Below are positions 51,637 to 59,174 of a stretch of DNA of 64,000 bases, piece after piece. The position numbers and the translations under genes were made by a program. The notes beneath the pieces are model-generated. The model did not search any database, had not been told where the DNA came from, and was given only the letters and a program-made list of their open reading frames with translations. Source of the stretch: Simplicispira psychrophila DSM 11588. GTDB taxonomy: Bacteria > Pseudomonadota > Gammaproteobacteria > Burkholderiales > Burkholderiaceae_C. Within the stretch, counting starts at the first letter, position 1, and every line of letters starts with the position of its first letter. The DNA is taken from positions 121,246 through 185,245 of the forward strand of contig NZ_JHYS01000007.1 of assembly GCF_000688255.1 (NCBI RefSeq), read 5' to 3'.

Positions 51637-53715
51637 ATGCCCGGCAGTCCACGCCGCATGCGGCGTTTGCGCGCATTTTTCTGTATACGACAAGAACTGA
51701 CCGGACTTTACGCCGCCGGGCTGTGCCTGACTTTGCTGGTGGCCTTGTTATCGGTTTTTCCCCCACTGGCGGTACAGAAATCCGAACTGGCGTTGTACGA
51801 CCTGATGTTGTCGGGTCGTACCCGCGCGCCACAGTCCCAAGTACCAGTGGTGGTGGGCATTGACGAAGACAGTTTGGCGGCGTTTGGACAGTGGCCTTGG
51901 CCGCGTTACCGCTTGGCCCTGCTGGTAGAGCAATTACAACAGTTGGGCGCGCAGGTGGTCGCGCTGGACTTTTTGATGCCCGAGCTGGATCGCACGGCCC
52001 CCGAGGTCATCCAATCGGAGCGCCAACGCGACCGAGTAGAAACCAACAACACCGACGGCCCCAGCACCTCTGCACCCCGCGCGCAGCCTTGGTTCGACGG
52101 CAACTCACAGCGTCTGGCCGAGGCCTTGGGCCGTGGCCCCACGGTGCTGGGCTACTACTTGGGTTTTTCTCCATCCAGCACCCCGGGTGGTGCGCTGCAT
52201 CCACCGACGTCCCCCGAGGGAATGGTGGTGTCCCGCTCATTGCATGGCACGGGGCAATGGCCCCAGCCCACAGGGCACATCCGCAGCCTGCCTTTGCTGA
52301 CCGATGCGGCCAGTGCCGAGGGTTTTACCAACGCCCTGCAAGACATGGATGGCACGTTGCGCCGCGTGCCCCTGTTGTTGTCCTCCCCCCAAGGCCAGGA
52401 CACGCCCTCGCTGGCGCTGGCAGCCGCCCTGTTGTCGTCGCCCCAGCGCAGTCTTCGGCTGGACACCGACCCCACAGGGGCGGTACTGCATTGGGGGACG
52501 CGGCAGATTCCCTTGGATCGCTCGGGTAATTTGCTCTTGGATTGGCGCAGCAGCCCGCCCCGGTACGTTTCAGCGCTCAGCGTGTTACAGGGCCGCATGG
52601 CCTCCGACAGTCTGCGCGGCAACATTGTGGTCGTGGGAGCGTGGGCACAAGGGCTGGGCGACCGGCATCTGACCCCTGCGGGAAAATCCACCTACGGCGT
52701 TGCCGTGCATGCCACCGTCCTTGACAACCTGCTCTCGGGCCGGTTCATTGCACGGCCTTCTTGGGCCAGAGGGGCTGAATTGCTGGCGGTGGTCATCGCG
52801 GGGGTGCTGTGCACCTTGTTTTTGAGCCGCGCGGGTTTTGCCTGGTCGGTAGGTGTGGTGGTGGTGGGCACGGCCGGGCTGTACGGCGCTGCCTACCAAT
52901 TGCTGGTGCAAGAGGGCCTGCACCTGTCGCCGTTATTGCCGATGGTGGCCTTGGTGCTGATCTCCAGCGTTTTGAGTTTGCTCAAATACGGCTTTGAGGA
53001 GCGCCAGCTGTTGTTACGCACCCAAGAATTGTCCGAGGCCCAAGACAGCATCATCACCAGCTTTTCCGCCCTCGCCGAGGTGCGCGACAAAGAAACCGGC
53101 GGCCACATCCTGCGCACCCGGCGCTACGTTGAACTACTGGCCGAGCAGCTGTCCACCACCCCCGCCTATGCTTATTTAACCCCTTCAGACATTGATCTGC
53201 TGGGGAAATCAGCCCCGCTGCACGATATTGGCAAAGTCGGGATTCCCGACAGCATTTTGCAAAAACCGGGCAAATTGACCGCGGAAGAGTACGCCATCAT
53301 GCAAAACCATCCGCTGATTGGCGCAGAGGCGTTGGCCAAAGTCATCGCCGGCACGGGTCGCCCAGGCGAGAAGAGTTTTCTCGATTACGCCCGTCAAATG
53401 GTGGAAGCCCACCACGAGCGCTGGAATGGCACGGGCTATCCGCACCGCCTCAAGGGCCAGGCGATTCCCTTGGCCGGTCGATTGATGGCACTGGCCGATG
53501 TGTACGACGCGCTGATCAGCAAACGGGTTTACAAACGAGGCTTTTCTCACGACGAAGTGCGCCAGATGCTGATCGAAGAATCAGGAGCGCATTTTGACCC
53601 CGATGTAGTCAACGCCTTTTTAGCCCGCGAAGCCGATTTTTTGCGCATTGCCAAAAAATGGGCTGACCCGCCGCTGCCGGCTGAAGCGGCTGTGGCCGCA
53701 GCCCCAGTGAATTAA
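51637..53715 (+). CDS. CHASE2 sensor / HD-GYP phosphodiesterase
   Basis: 692 residues. TM1 is near 25-45, an extracytoplasmic CHASE2 domain spans about 50-375 (VVVGIDEDSLAAFGQWPWPR, VVALDFLMPELD), three TM helices lie at about 380-455, and a C-terminal HD-GYP domain at about 475-670 has HDIGKVGIPD (His529-Asp530) and HHERWNGTGYP (592-602). Such domains degrade cyclic-di-GMP. A gene with an extracytoplasmic CHASE2 sensor next to FecR and OmpA-like partners suggests a cell-envelope signal read-out. Start ATG 51637 lies 13 bases after the OmpA gene. Confidence 0.92.
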   Translation: MPGSPRRMRRLRAFFCIRQELTGLYAAGLCLTLLVALLSVFPPLAVQKSELALYDLMLSGRTRAPQSQVPVVVGIDEDSLAAFGQWPWPRYRLALLVEQLQQLGAQVVALDFLMPELDRTAPEVIQSERQRDRVETNNTDGPSTSAPRAQPWFDGNSQRLAEALGRGPTVLGYYLGFSPSSTPGGALHPPTSPEGMVVSRSLHGTGQWPQPTGHIRSLPLLTDAASAEGFTNALQDMDGTLRRVPLLLSSPQGQDTPSLALAAALLSSPQRSLRLDTDPTGAVLHWGTRQIPLDRSGNLLLDWRSSPPRYVSALSVLQGRMASDSLRGNIVVVGAWAQGLGDRHLTPAGKSTYGVAVHATVLDNLLSGRFIARPSWARGAELLAVVIAGVLCTLFLSRAGFAWSVGVVVVGTAGLYGAAYQLLVQEGLHLSPLLPMVALVLISSVLSLLKYGFEERQLLLRTQELSEAQDSIITSFSALAEVRDKETGGHILRTRRYVELLAEQLSTTPAYAYLTPSDIDLLGKSAPLHDIGKVGIPDSILQKPGKLTAEEYAIMQNHPLIGAEALAKVIAGTGRPGEKSFLDYARQMVEAHHERWNGTGYPHRLKGQAIPLAGRLMALADVYDALISKRVYKRGFSHDEVRQMLIEESGAHFDPDVVNAFLAREADFLRIAKKWADPPLPAEAAVAAAPVN

Positions 53716-53716
53716 G

Positions 53717-53764
53717 CAAAAACAAGCCTCAAACCCTTGCATCAAAAGCGCTTACAGCTATCTA
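53717..53764 (-). repeat. Dispersed intergenic repeat, copy 9
   Basis: On the minus strand: AGATAGCTGTAAGCGCTTTT, then GGGTTTGAGGCTTGTTTTTG; lies between the convergent HD-GYP and gshA genes. Confidence 0.62.
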
Positions 53765-53778
53765 TTTAACAGCATCGG

Positions 53779-55302
53779 TCACCCCAGTCCCTGCGCTGCC
53801 ATGTACTGCTGACGCCAGACCTCAAAGTCCAGCGTGTCCGCGCCTTCAATGGCCTTTTGCGCCGCCAGTGAAGCCTCGACCTCGGCCATACTGCGCGCCT
53901 GCTGCGCGGCACTCCAGGGCTGGGCCAGCAAGGCGTCGCGCGCCAGGGCCGACTGGTGCTGGGTGAAGCCGGTGAAACTGTTGTCGTGCTGCTCTGCCAT
54001 CTGCGCCAGCACGCGGGCGGACGGTGTTTGCGTGGCATCGGCCAGCGTACTGCGCGCCTGAGCCAGCGCGGTGCTGTAGTCGCGGCTGTGGTGGGTCGCA
54101 TCCAGCGCGGCGGCCAGCGGCGCGCACTCGGCCAGTACTTGGGCGGCCCAGTCCACCAGCGGCACGCTGCGGCCTTGGCGCAACAGGCGCAGACCCGGCT
54201 CGCGCCCCCGCGCGGCGGTCAGGTGCTGGTTGTATTTGATCTCGGTGATTTCTTGCGGCGTGTCGGGCGGGCTGTCGCTCAACAAACAGTGCAGCAAAAA
54301 CACGTCCAGCAGACGCATAGTTTCCGCCGTGATGCCGACCGACACGAAGGGGTCGAGGTCCATCAGGCGCACTTCAACATATTCGACGCCGCGCTCGCGC
54401 AGCGCGTGCAAGGGGCGCTCGCCGGGCTGGATCACGCGCTTGGGACGGATGGTGCCGTAGAACTCGTTTTCAATCTGCAGCAGGCTGGTGCCCAGCTGGT
54501 TGTAGTCGCCGCCCGGGTTGCGCACGCCCACCGCCTCGTAGGCCGGATAAGGCCGCATCAGCGCCTCATGCAGCGAATCGGCGTAGCCCTGCAGGCTGTT
54601 GTAGCTCACCGCCAGCGTGGCCTGGGCATCGCTCTGGTAGCCCAGGCTGCCCATGCGCAGCGAAGTGGCGTGCGGCAGGTACAGGGCCTGCTCGCTCAAG
54701 CGCTGGAGCGCGTGCGGACGACCCTGCGCAAAGCATGGGCCCAGCGCTGGCGAGGCGCCAAACAGGTACAGCAGCACAAACGCCTGGCGGCGAAAGTTGC
54801 GGATCAGACCGAAATACTGCTCACTGGTCACGCCCGGCATCGACCAGTTGTAATGGATGCCGCAAATGGTCTGCATCCGGCGGCCATAGCGGTGGCCCAA
54901 GCCCATACGGTACACGCTCTTGGTGCGGCCGATATTGGAGCTGCCGTAGCGCGCCAGCGGAATCGTCTCGTCGGTGGGCAAGCGGCACGGCATGCTCGAC
55001 ACCCACAGCCGCTCGTCGCCCGGCTCGCGCAGGGTGCGCAGGACAAACTGGTGCACCTCGGTCAGCTCGTCCAGGCAGTCCTGCACGCCGTGGTGCGGGC
55101 CGGTGATCAGCTCGATTTGCGATTCGCTGTAGTCGGTGGTGATGTGCGGGTGCGTCAGCGCCGAGCCCAGCGCCAGCGGGTGCGGGGTCAGGGCCAGATC
55201 GCCGCTGGGCAGCACGCGCAGCCCCTCTTTTTCAATACCGCGCCGTATGCCTGCCAGGCGTTCAACAGGGTGGGCGTCTATTTTTTCTTGCAAGGTGCTC
55301 AT
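53779..55302 (-). CDS. gshA: Glutamate-cysteine ligase GshA
   Basis: 507 residues of the proteobacterial-type GshA: RRGIEKEGLRV, TTDYSESQIELITGPH, SSMPCRLPTDETIPLARYGSSNIGRTKSVYR and QTICGIHYNWSMP. It makes gamma-glutamylcysteine from glutamate and cysteine with ATP, the first step of glutathione synthesis. Start ATG 55302. No gshB is next to it. It stands alone, with a terminator (55392-55424) separating it from the upstream SDR gene. Confidence 0.94.
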   Translation of the reverse strand: MSTLQEKIDAHPVERLAGIRRGIEKEGLRVLPSGDLALTPHPLALGSALTHPHITTDYSESQIELITGPHHGVQDCLDELTEVHQFVLRTLREPGDERLWVSSMPCRLPTDETIPLARYGSSNIGRTKSVYRMGLGHRYGRRMQTICGIHYNWSMPGVTSEQYFGLIRNFRRQAFVLLYLFGASPALGPCFAQGRPHALQRLSEQALYLPHATSLRMGSLGYQSDAQATLAVSYNSLQGYADSLHEALMRPYPAYEAVGVRNPGGDYNQLGTSLLQIENEFYGTIRPKRVIQPGERPLHALRERGVEYVEVRLMDLDPFVSVGITAETMRLLDVFLLHCLLSDSPPDTPQEITEIKYNQHLTAARGREPGLRLLRQGRSVPLVDWAAQVLAECAPLAAALDATHHSRDYSTALAQARSTLADATQTPSARVLAQMAEQHDNSFTGFTQHQSALARDALLAQPWSAAQQARSMAEVEASLAAQKAIEGADTLDFEVWRQQYMAAQGLG

Positions 55303-55391
55303 GGGTCTTCGCCGTTTTGGGATCGGGCGAAACTTAGCACGCCGCGCCCGTGCCCGCTTGGGACGATATCAAGAACCGGTCTAGGCACGGC

Positions 55392-55424
55392 AAAACCGCC
55401 AGCGTCAGCGCGCTGGCGGTTTTT
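55392..55424 (-). terminator. Rho-independent terminator after the SDR gene
   Basis: Stem AAAACCGCCAGCG with CGCTGGCGGTTTT around a 6-base loop, flanked by A/T runs on both strands. It most likely ends the minus-strand SDR transcript. Confidence 0.82.
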
Positions 55425-55473
55425 CGTGCTGCAACTGGCGCGCTGCATCGGCGCCAGGCTGCGGGGACGTCTT

Positions 55474-56382
55474 TCAGCGGTGCGCAGCCAGGGCTTTTTG
55501 CAGTTCTGTCGTGCCCTGCTCCGAGCCGCTGTGGGGCACCTGGGCGGCACTGGCATCGGTCACTTCGGCCAGACGCGCCGCCAGTTGCTCGGCTACGTCG
55601 GCGCCAGCGCCCAGGTAGATGCCCTGCGTCAGCGTGATCTGCGCGGCCTCAAAGCTGCCGGCACCGGCGCACAGGATAGTGCGCGTCGGCGCGTCTTCGT
55701 GCGCCAGCACCAGCATCGCGGGCACCACCGCGGCTGGCTCTAGTGCGGCCAGCACTGCGTCAGGCAGCAGGCCTTCGGTCATGCGCGTGTGCGCCGTCGG
55801 CGCCAGCGCGTTGACACGAATGTTGTGCTTGTCCCCTTCCAGGCCCAGGGTCTGCATCAACCCCACCAGCGCCAGCTTGGCGGCACCGTAGTTGCTTTGG
55901 CCAAAGTTGCCGTACAGCCCGGTAGACGAGGTCGTCATGACGATGCGGCCGTATTCCTGCGCCAGCATGTGCGGCCACACCGCCTTGCTGCAGTGCACGG
56001 CGCCCATCAGGTGCACTTCCAGCACCAGGCAAAAATCGGCCAGCTCCATCTTGGCAAAACTCTTGTCGCGCAAAATGCCAGCGTTGTTGACCAGCACATC
56101 GACCCGGCCCCAGGCGTCTATGGCCTGCTGCACCATGGCCTGCACTGCGACAAAATCGGCCACTGAGGCGCCGTTGACCAGCGCCTCGCCACCCGCCGCG
56201 CGGATCTCGTCCACCACCGCCTGCGCCGGGCTGATCGAGCCGCTCTCGCCGTGCACGCCGCCACCCAGATCGTTGACCAGCACCTTGGCACCACGCGCGG
56301 CCAACGCCAGCGCATGTTCGCGCCCCAGGCCCCCGCCGGCCCCCGTCACGATAGCTACCCGACCTTTGAAATCAATACCCAT
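55474..56382 (-). CDS. SDR-family NAD(P)-dependent dehydrogenase (MFE-2-like)
   Basis: 302 residues. Cofactor motif TGAGGGLGREHALALAARGAKV, LVNNAG, active-site Ser in VMTTSSTG and Tyr-Lys in SNYGAAK. The segment VNDLGGGVHGESGS is typical of (3R)-hydroxyacyl-CoA dehydrogenases like peroxisomal MFE-2, so a beta-oxidation or PHA-type role is likely, substrate unknown. The C-terminal 60 residues form an extra domain (ITLTQGIYLGAG). Start ATG 56382. Confidence 0.86.
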   Translation of the reverse strand: MGIDFKGRVAIVTGAGGGLGREHALALAARGAKVLVNDLGGGVHGESGSISPAQAVVDEIRAAGGEALVNGASVADFVAVQAMVQQAIDAWGRVDVLVNNAGILRDKSFAKMELADFCLVLEVHLMGAVHCSKAVWPHMLAQEYGRIVMTTSSTGLYGNFGQSNYGAAKLALVGLMQTLGLEGDKHNIRVNALAPTAHTRMTEGLLPDAVLAALEPAAVVPAMLVLAHEDAPTRTILCAGAGSFEAAQITLTQGIYLGAGADVAEQLAARLAEVTDASAAQVPHSGSEQGTTELQKALAAHR

Positions 56383-56521
56383 GGCAGTGTCACTCCTGTG
56401 GTTGAAAAAATGGTTGCAGATCCGGCCAAAATAAACGCAACAACGCTGCGTGTCTGCACTCTACGCGACAGGGAACTCCATTCCCAGTATCGTCAGCGCC
56501 TTCTTTGCCCTGAAAGCCCCC

Positions 56522-57409
56522 ATGCAGCCCGCCCCCCACACCACTTCTGAAACACCCCGCGCCTCGGCTTCCGTGGCGCTGCTGCGCAACACCGACCACG
56601 GCATGGAAGTGCTATTGCTGCGCCGCACCCCCCAGGCATCGACCATGGCCGGGGTGTATGTGTTTCCGGGCGGCAAACTGGACACGGCCGACACCACGCT
56701 GGACGGTGCCCACCTGCTCGACCAGAGCGCCGCCGACCTGCACCACAGCCTGCACGAGCCCGGCACCGACACCGCCACCGCCAGCGGCCTGTACGTGGCG
56801 GCGCTGCGCGAAGCGCTGGAGGAATGCGGCCTGCTGCTGGCGGAGGCTGTGCACCAGAGCGCAGCGGTGGACGCGCTGCGCGCTCGCGCCCTGCTGCGCG
56901 GCGGCATGGCGTTTGGCGACGTACTGACGCTGCTGCAACTGCGCCTGCAGACGCGCCAGTTGACGCCCTGGTCGCGCTGGATCACGCCGCTGGCGCCGTC
57001 CGTCGGCCCGCGCCGCTTTGATACGCGCTTTTTTGTCGCCCCGGCCCCAGCCGGACAAACCGCCCTGCACGACAACGAAGAAACCACCGAGAGCGTCTGG
57101 ATCCAACCGCGCACCGCACTGGAGCAATACCGCGACGGACAGATCGAGTTGGTACCTCCGCAAATCATGACGCTGGCCCAACTGGCGCAGCACCGCCAAG
57201 TCGCCAGCGTGCTGGACGCCGCCCGCCGCCAGCCACCACCGACCATCCTGCCCGAGGCCTATGACTGCGACGGCCAGCGCATCATTTGCTACCCTGGCGA
57301 CGCACAGCACTCGGTACGCGAACGTGCCCTGCCCGGGCCAACGCGGATGCACTGGCAGCAGCAGCGCTTTATTCCGGAAGGCGGTTTTGACGCGCTGTGG
57401 AATTTATAA
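56522..57409 (+). CDS. Nudix hydrolase with an interrupted Nudix box (NUDT19-like)
   Basis: 295 residues. The Nudix box is split: FPGGKLD and, about 50 residues later, AALREALEECGLLL. That spacing, plus RRFDTRFFVAP and IQPRTALE, resembles the NUDT19/RP2 branch, which hydrolyses CoA and acyl-CoA esters. Start ATG 56522 (MQPAPHTTSETPR) is in keeping with the family; the upstream frame to 56450 is not. Divergent from the SDR gene; a link to CoA metabolism is inference. Confidence 0.83.
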   Translation: MQPAPHTTSETPRASASVALLRNTDHGMEVLLLRRTPQASTMAGVYVFPGGKLDTADTTLDGAHLLDQSAADLHHSLHEPGTDTATASGLYVAALREALEECGLLLAEAVHQSAAVDALRARALLRGGMAFGDVLTLLQLRLQTRQLTPWSRWITPLAPSVGPRRFDTRFFVAPAPAGQTALHDNEETTESVWIQPRTALEQYRDGQIELVPPQIMTLAQLAQHRQVASVLDAARRQPPPTILPEAYDCDGQRIICYPGDAQHSVRERALPGPTRMHWQQQRFIPEGGFDALWNL

Positions 57410-57411
57410 TT

Positions 57412-57460
57412 TTTGATAGCTGAAAGCGCTTGCCACACCTGCGCTACAGCCATTTTCACC
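57412..57460 (+). repeat. Dispersed intergenic repeat, copy 10
   Basis: TTTGATAGCTGAAAGCGCTT, then GCGCTACAGCCATTTTCACC; the best-preserved copy, between the Nudix and DUF427 genes. Confidence 0.68.
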
Positions 57461-57486
57461 CCTCAAACCCCCACAAGGAGTTCCCC

Positions 57487-57765
57487 ATGCAAGCTACCTG
57501 GAATGGCGTTGTTGTCGCCGAAAGCGACGATACCGTGCTGGTCGAAGGCAACCACTACTTTCCCGAAAGTGCGCTGCGACATGAGCACTTCACCTTCAGC
57601 AACCACAAAAGCATGTGCCCCTGGAAAGGCCAGGCGACGTATTTCTCGCTGCTGGTCGATGGCGAACTCAACCCCGACGCCGCCTGGACGTATGCCGACC
57701 CGCGCCCCGAAGCCGAAGAAGTGCGCGGCCGCGTGGCGTTCTGGAAGGGCGTCACCGTCGCCTGA
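57487..57765 (+). CDS. DUF427 domain protein
   Basis: 92 residues, a full-length DUF427: MQATWNGVVVAESDDTVLVEG, NHYFPESAL, SMCPWKGQATYFSL, NPDAAWTYADPRPEAEEVRGRVAFWKGV. Small, cytoplasmic beta-rich protein of unknown function. Start ATG 57487 has AAGGAG upstream. Confidence 0.9.
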   Translation: MQATWNGVVVAESDDTVLVEGNHYFPESALRHEHFTFSNHKSMCPWKGQATYFSLLVDGELNPDAAWTYADPRPEAEEVRGRVAFWKGVTVA

Positions 57766-57796
57766 ACCTTGCAAGACGGGTCATCCACAGCCGGTG

Positions 57797-57877
57797 GGTT
57801 ATCCCTGATGGCACTGGACAATCCTGTGGACAACTTTCGGCCAGCGCTGTATGACCAGCGCAAGTGGTTGATATAGA
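57797..57877 (+). repeat. 81-base imperfect direct repeat, unit A (DnaA-box-like)
   Basis: Contains TTATCC, GCACTGGACAAT, TGTGGACAA, TGTATGA, CAAGTG and TTGATATA in that order. It is repeated 136 bases later as unit B. The TGTGGACAA is one base off a DnaA box (TGTGGATAA). Confidence 0.72.
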
Positions 57878-57932
57878 AAGAAAAGCCCTGTACTGCCTGT
57901 TTTTTAATCAGTCAACGCCACCATTGGCCCGG

Positions 57933-58014
57933 CTTATCCCGCTGCGCACTGGACAATGTTGTGGATAAGTCTGCACAAGTCTTGTATGAGCGTTCCAAGT
58001 GCTTGATTTACAAG
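57933..58014 (+). repeat. 81-base imperfect direct repeat, unit B (DnaA-box-like)
   Basis: Same order of words as unit A, with a perfect DnaA-box sequence TGTGGATAA at 57961-57969 and TTATCC at its start. The 387-base gap 57766-58152 holds both units and one dispersed repeat copy, with no gene. Confidence 0.72.
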
Positions 58015-58093
58015 CCAATAGCTTGAGCTGCTGAATTTTTAAGCAAACTGGTAGGGCCTCATCCAGGGCGACAAACAGCCCCCATCACTCTTT

Positions 58094-58145
58094 TATTGAT
58101 AGCTATTACCGCTTACTACACCTGCATTACAGGCAATTTTTACCC
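58094..58145 (+). repeat. Dispersed intergenic repeat, copy 11
   Basis: TATTGATAGCTATTACCGCTT, then CATTACAGGCAATTTTTACC; immediately upstream of the DUF938 gene. A more degenerate relative may lie at 58016-58065. Confidence 0.62.
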
Positions 58146-58152
58146 TTTATCT

Positions 58153-58779
58153 ATGCGCCCCCACCTGCACAGCAGCGCCGCCGAGCGCAACCGCCAGCCC
58201 ATCCTGCACGTGCTGCAAGCCCTGCTGCCCGCCAGCGGCAGCGCGCTGGAGATCGCCAGCGGCACCGGCCAGCATGTGGCCCACTTTGCTGCCGCCCTGC
58301 CCGGCTGGACTTGGCAACCGAGCGACGCGCAACCGGACGCCTTTGACACCCTCCAGGCCCAGTGCACGGCAGCCGACGTGTCCAACGTGCGCCCACCGGT
58401 GTTACTGGACGTGCTGGATGCGCACTGGCCTAGTAGCGGGGCGACCTTCAGCGCGCCGTTTGACTTGGTGTATTGCGCCAACCTGCTGCACATCGCCCCC
58501 TGGGCCTGCTGCGCTGGACTGATGCAGGGCACGGCGCGCTGTCTGGCGCCGCAGGGCCGACTGGTCACCTACGGCCCGTATCTGGAGGACGGCGTGCCCA
58601 CCGCGCCCAGCAACCGGGCCTTTGATGCCAGCCTGCGCCAACGCAACCCGGCCTGGGGCATTCGCCAGTTGCACGACGTCGCCGCCGAGGCCGCGCGCGC
58701 TGGCCTGCAACTCAGCGCACGCCATGCGCTGCCGTCCAACAACCTGCTGCTGTTGTTTGAGCGAGCGCGCAGCGCCTGA
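58153..58779 (+). CDS. DUF938 SAM-dependent methyltransferase-like protein
   Basis: 208 residues, Rossmann-like methyltransferase of the DUF938 family: SSAAERNRQPIL, LEIASGTGQHVAHFAAALP (SAM-binding loop), FDLVYCANLLHIAPW and GRLVTYGPYLEDGVPTAPSN. The substrate is unknown. ATG 58153 is the natural start. The ferredoxin gene follows 31 bases downstream. Confidence 0.87.
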   Translation: MRPHLHSSAAERNRQPILHVLQALLPASGSALEIASGTGQHVAHFAAALPGWTWQPSDAQPDAFDTLQAQCTAADVSNVRPPVLLDVLDAHWPSSGATFSAPFDLVYCANLLHIAPWACCAGLMQGTARCLAPQGRLVTYGPYLEDGVPTAPSNRAFDASLRQRNPAWGIRQLHDVAAEAARAGLQLSARHALPSNNLLLLFERARSA

Positions 58780-58810
58780 TCCCCTGATTTTTTGACTTGG
58801 TGACTGCCCC

Positions 58811-59122
58811 ATGACCTCTGCCGACGCATCTCTTTCCCCGCTGTGCGCGCCCTTTTTTACGGCCTATACGGCCGACGGCCAGCAATGTGACGCCTGGCCC
58901 GAGCAGCCGCTATTGCTGTCGCTGGAACAGGGCGGCATCGACTGGCCCAGCTCGTGCCGCAACGGCACTTGCCGCACTTGTATCGGCCAGCTGCGCAGTG
59001 GCAGCGTGCGCTACGCCATCGAATGGCCTGGCCTGTCCGCCGAAGAAAAAGCGCAGGGCTGCGTGCTGCCCTGCGTCGCCTACCCGGCCACGGACGTGGT
59101 GCTGGAAAAAGTGGACGGCTGA
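58811..59122 (+). CDS. 2Fe-2S ferredoxin (plant type)
   Basis: 103 residues with the cluster motif SSCRNGTCRTCIGQL and a fourth Cys in VLPCVAYP. An electron carrier for an oxygenase or other redox enzyme; the partner is not evident here. Start ATG 58811. Confidence 0.88.
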   Translation: MTSADASLSPLCAPFFTAYTADGQQCDAWPEQPLLLSLEQGGIDWPSSCRNGTCRTCIGQLRSGSVRYAIEWPGLSAEEKAQGCVLPCVAYPATDVVLEKVDG

Positions 59123-59174
59123 AAACGTGTTCAGCGTGCTGGACGTGCTGGCCGCGCTGAACCTGTTGATGCCA

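Noticed and set aside
53956..55743. A 595-codon plus-strand frame
   Set aside because: Antisense to gshA and part of the SDR gene, both clear enzymes with full motifs; the frame reads Gln/Arg/His-rich sequence.
57766..58152. Replication origin (oriC)
   Set aside because: DnaA-box-like words are present, but there are too few boxes, no AT-rich unwinding stretch next to them, and no dnaA, dnaN, rpmH or gyrB genes nearby.
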